A DNA stretch of 64,000 nt, from positions 124,001 to 188,000 of the forward strand of contig NZ_JAQTLS010000005.1 in the NCBI RefSeq assembly GCF_028714775.1. Reading direction: 5' to 3'. A program made the translations under genes and the position numbers. The notes beneath the pieces were generated by a model. That model saw nothing but the letters and a program-made list of their open reading frames with translations, did no database searches and was not told the DNA's origin. Below, piece after piece: positions 63,605 to 64,000 of the stretch. This DNA comes from Thiothrix sp. GTDB lineage: Bacteria > Pseudomonadota > Gammaproteobacteria > Thiotrichales > Thiotrichaceae. The first letter of the stretch is position 1; the number at the start of each line of letters is the position of its first letter.

Positions 63605-64000
63605 ATGAAACACACCTTCCTGAAATGCGTGGCTCTCGCTATTCCATGCCTATTCTTTAACCCAGCACAAGCCGCCGTCATGCTCTCTGGCGGATTGACG
63701 CATGAATACAACGTCAACCCCGGCAGCACCGTCAGCGGTGTACTGGAACTCAAAAATACTGGCAATGAAGCTGCTGAAGTCAAAATTTATCAAGAAGATG
63801 TTAAAGTCAATGCGGCGGGCAGTACGGAATACACCCCCGGCAACGGTAGCCATGCACGTTCCAACGCCAACTGGATTAACCTTGGCACTGACCGTGTAAC
63901 ACTTGCCCCCGGCGCAAGCCAAAGCGTCCCTTATACCCTGCAAGTCCCCGGCGGCAACCTGCAAGGCTCGTATTGGAGCATGTTGATGCTCGAACCTGTT
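63605..64000 (+). CDS. Secreted protein with N-terminal Ig-like domain (partial)
   Basis: The first 132 codons lie inside the window without a stop. A signal peptide (about 1-23, ending AQAA) precedes an immunoglobulin-like domain: YNVNPGSTVSGVLELKNTGN, VKIYQEDVKVNAAGSTEYTP, VTLAPGASQSVPYTLQVPGG. This is the opening of COG1470/WxL-binding or fimbrial-chaperone-like proteins that assemble surface structures. With the two genes before it, it suggests a small surface-assembly operon that continues beyond the window. Confidence 0.65.
   Translation, partial: MKHTFLKCVALAIPCLFFNPAQAAVMLSGGLTHEYNVNPGSTVSGVLELKNTGNEAAEVKIYQEDVKVNAAGSTEYTPGNGSHARSNANWINLGTDRVTLAPGASQSVPYTLQVPGGNLQGSYWSMLMLEPV

Overview
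The window reads as chromosomal DNA of a gammaproteobacterium, most likely a filamentous sulfur oxidiser of the Thiotrichales (Thiothrix or a close relative). This is inference from the mix of gene families: hrcA-grpE-dnaK-dnaJ in one block, a SoxH-like metallohydrolase, a cytochrome c'/cytochrome b pair, SxtJ/carbamoyltransferase genes, and conflict genes with formylglycine-enzyme (FGE)-like sensor domains. No rRNA, tRNA or CRISPR array was found.

Layout. 1-6100: a periplasmic metallo-beta-lactamase-fold protein, then a tight SGNH hydrolase/carbamoyltransferase/SxtJ/DUF5989/FemAB-like operon, then cytochrome c'. 6100-12570 (minus): hrcA, grpE, dnaK (behind a clear sigma-32 type promoter), dnaJ, dapB and cytochrome b, the last three overlapping by 4 bases each. 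12570-15100 (plus): nadK and recN. 15100-21470 (minus): a large orphan membrane protein and the overlapping gnd-zwf-pgl operon. 21470-26190 is accessory DNA: a hairpin mini-element, an antitoxin remnant, a frameshifted reverse-transcriptase remnant, a NACHT NTPase with an FGE/C-type-lectin C-terminus, and two vapBC modules. 26290-35830: glgC, hflKC, a secreted protein, a TrpD-like protein, a Sel1 protein, an apparently structured intergenic RNA, and panBCD. 35930-45740: an RND adaptor and two paralogous RND permeases separated by a TPR lipoprotein and a small membrane protein. 45700-50220 is a second accessory block: antitoxin remnant, REP-like palindrome, a DGR accessory (Avd) gene, a TIR-nSTAND-FGE protein and a tacAT module. 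50220-56220: yajD, a DUF6174 protein and a TetR-adaptor-permease operon. 56200-60900 (minus): leuA, a uracil-DNA glycosylase, rimI, pcnB, folK. 61000-64000: a Band-7 protein, an XRE regulator and, divergently, a cluster of secreted surface proteins that runs off the window.

The most interesting system is dispersed. Two large STAND-type NTPases (NACHT-FGE and TIR-nSTAND-FGE) end in FGE folds that lack the catalytic cysteines. The last ~35 residues of the first show the NNY-codon pattern left by adenine-directed mutagenesis of a diversity-generating retroelement (DGR). Both genes are followed by a hairpin with a 3-base loop and a T8 tract. Next to one lies a reverse-transcriptase C-terminal remnant and next to the other an Avd gene. 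No intact reverse transcriptase and no template repeat is visible here, so the targets would have to be diversified in trans or are frozen relics.

Other notable signals are a three-promoter regulon of the TetR protein at 51376 (paired TGAC-N5-GTCA operators at all three RND promoters), GC-rich palindromic repeats translated in frame inside pgl and the uracil-DNA glycosylase gene, a structured RNA candidate at 33480-33690, and a perfect 14-bp inverted repeat abutting a Shine-Dalgarno site at 29638-29682.
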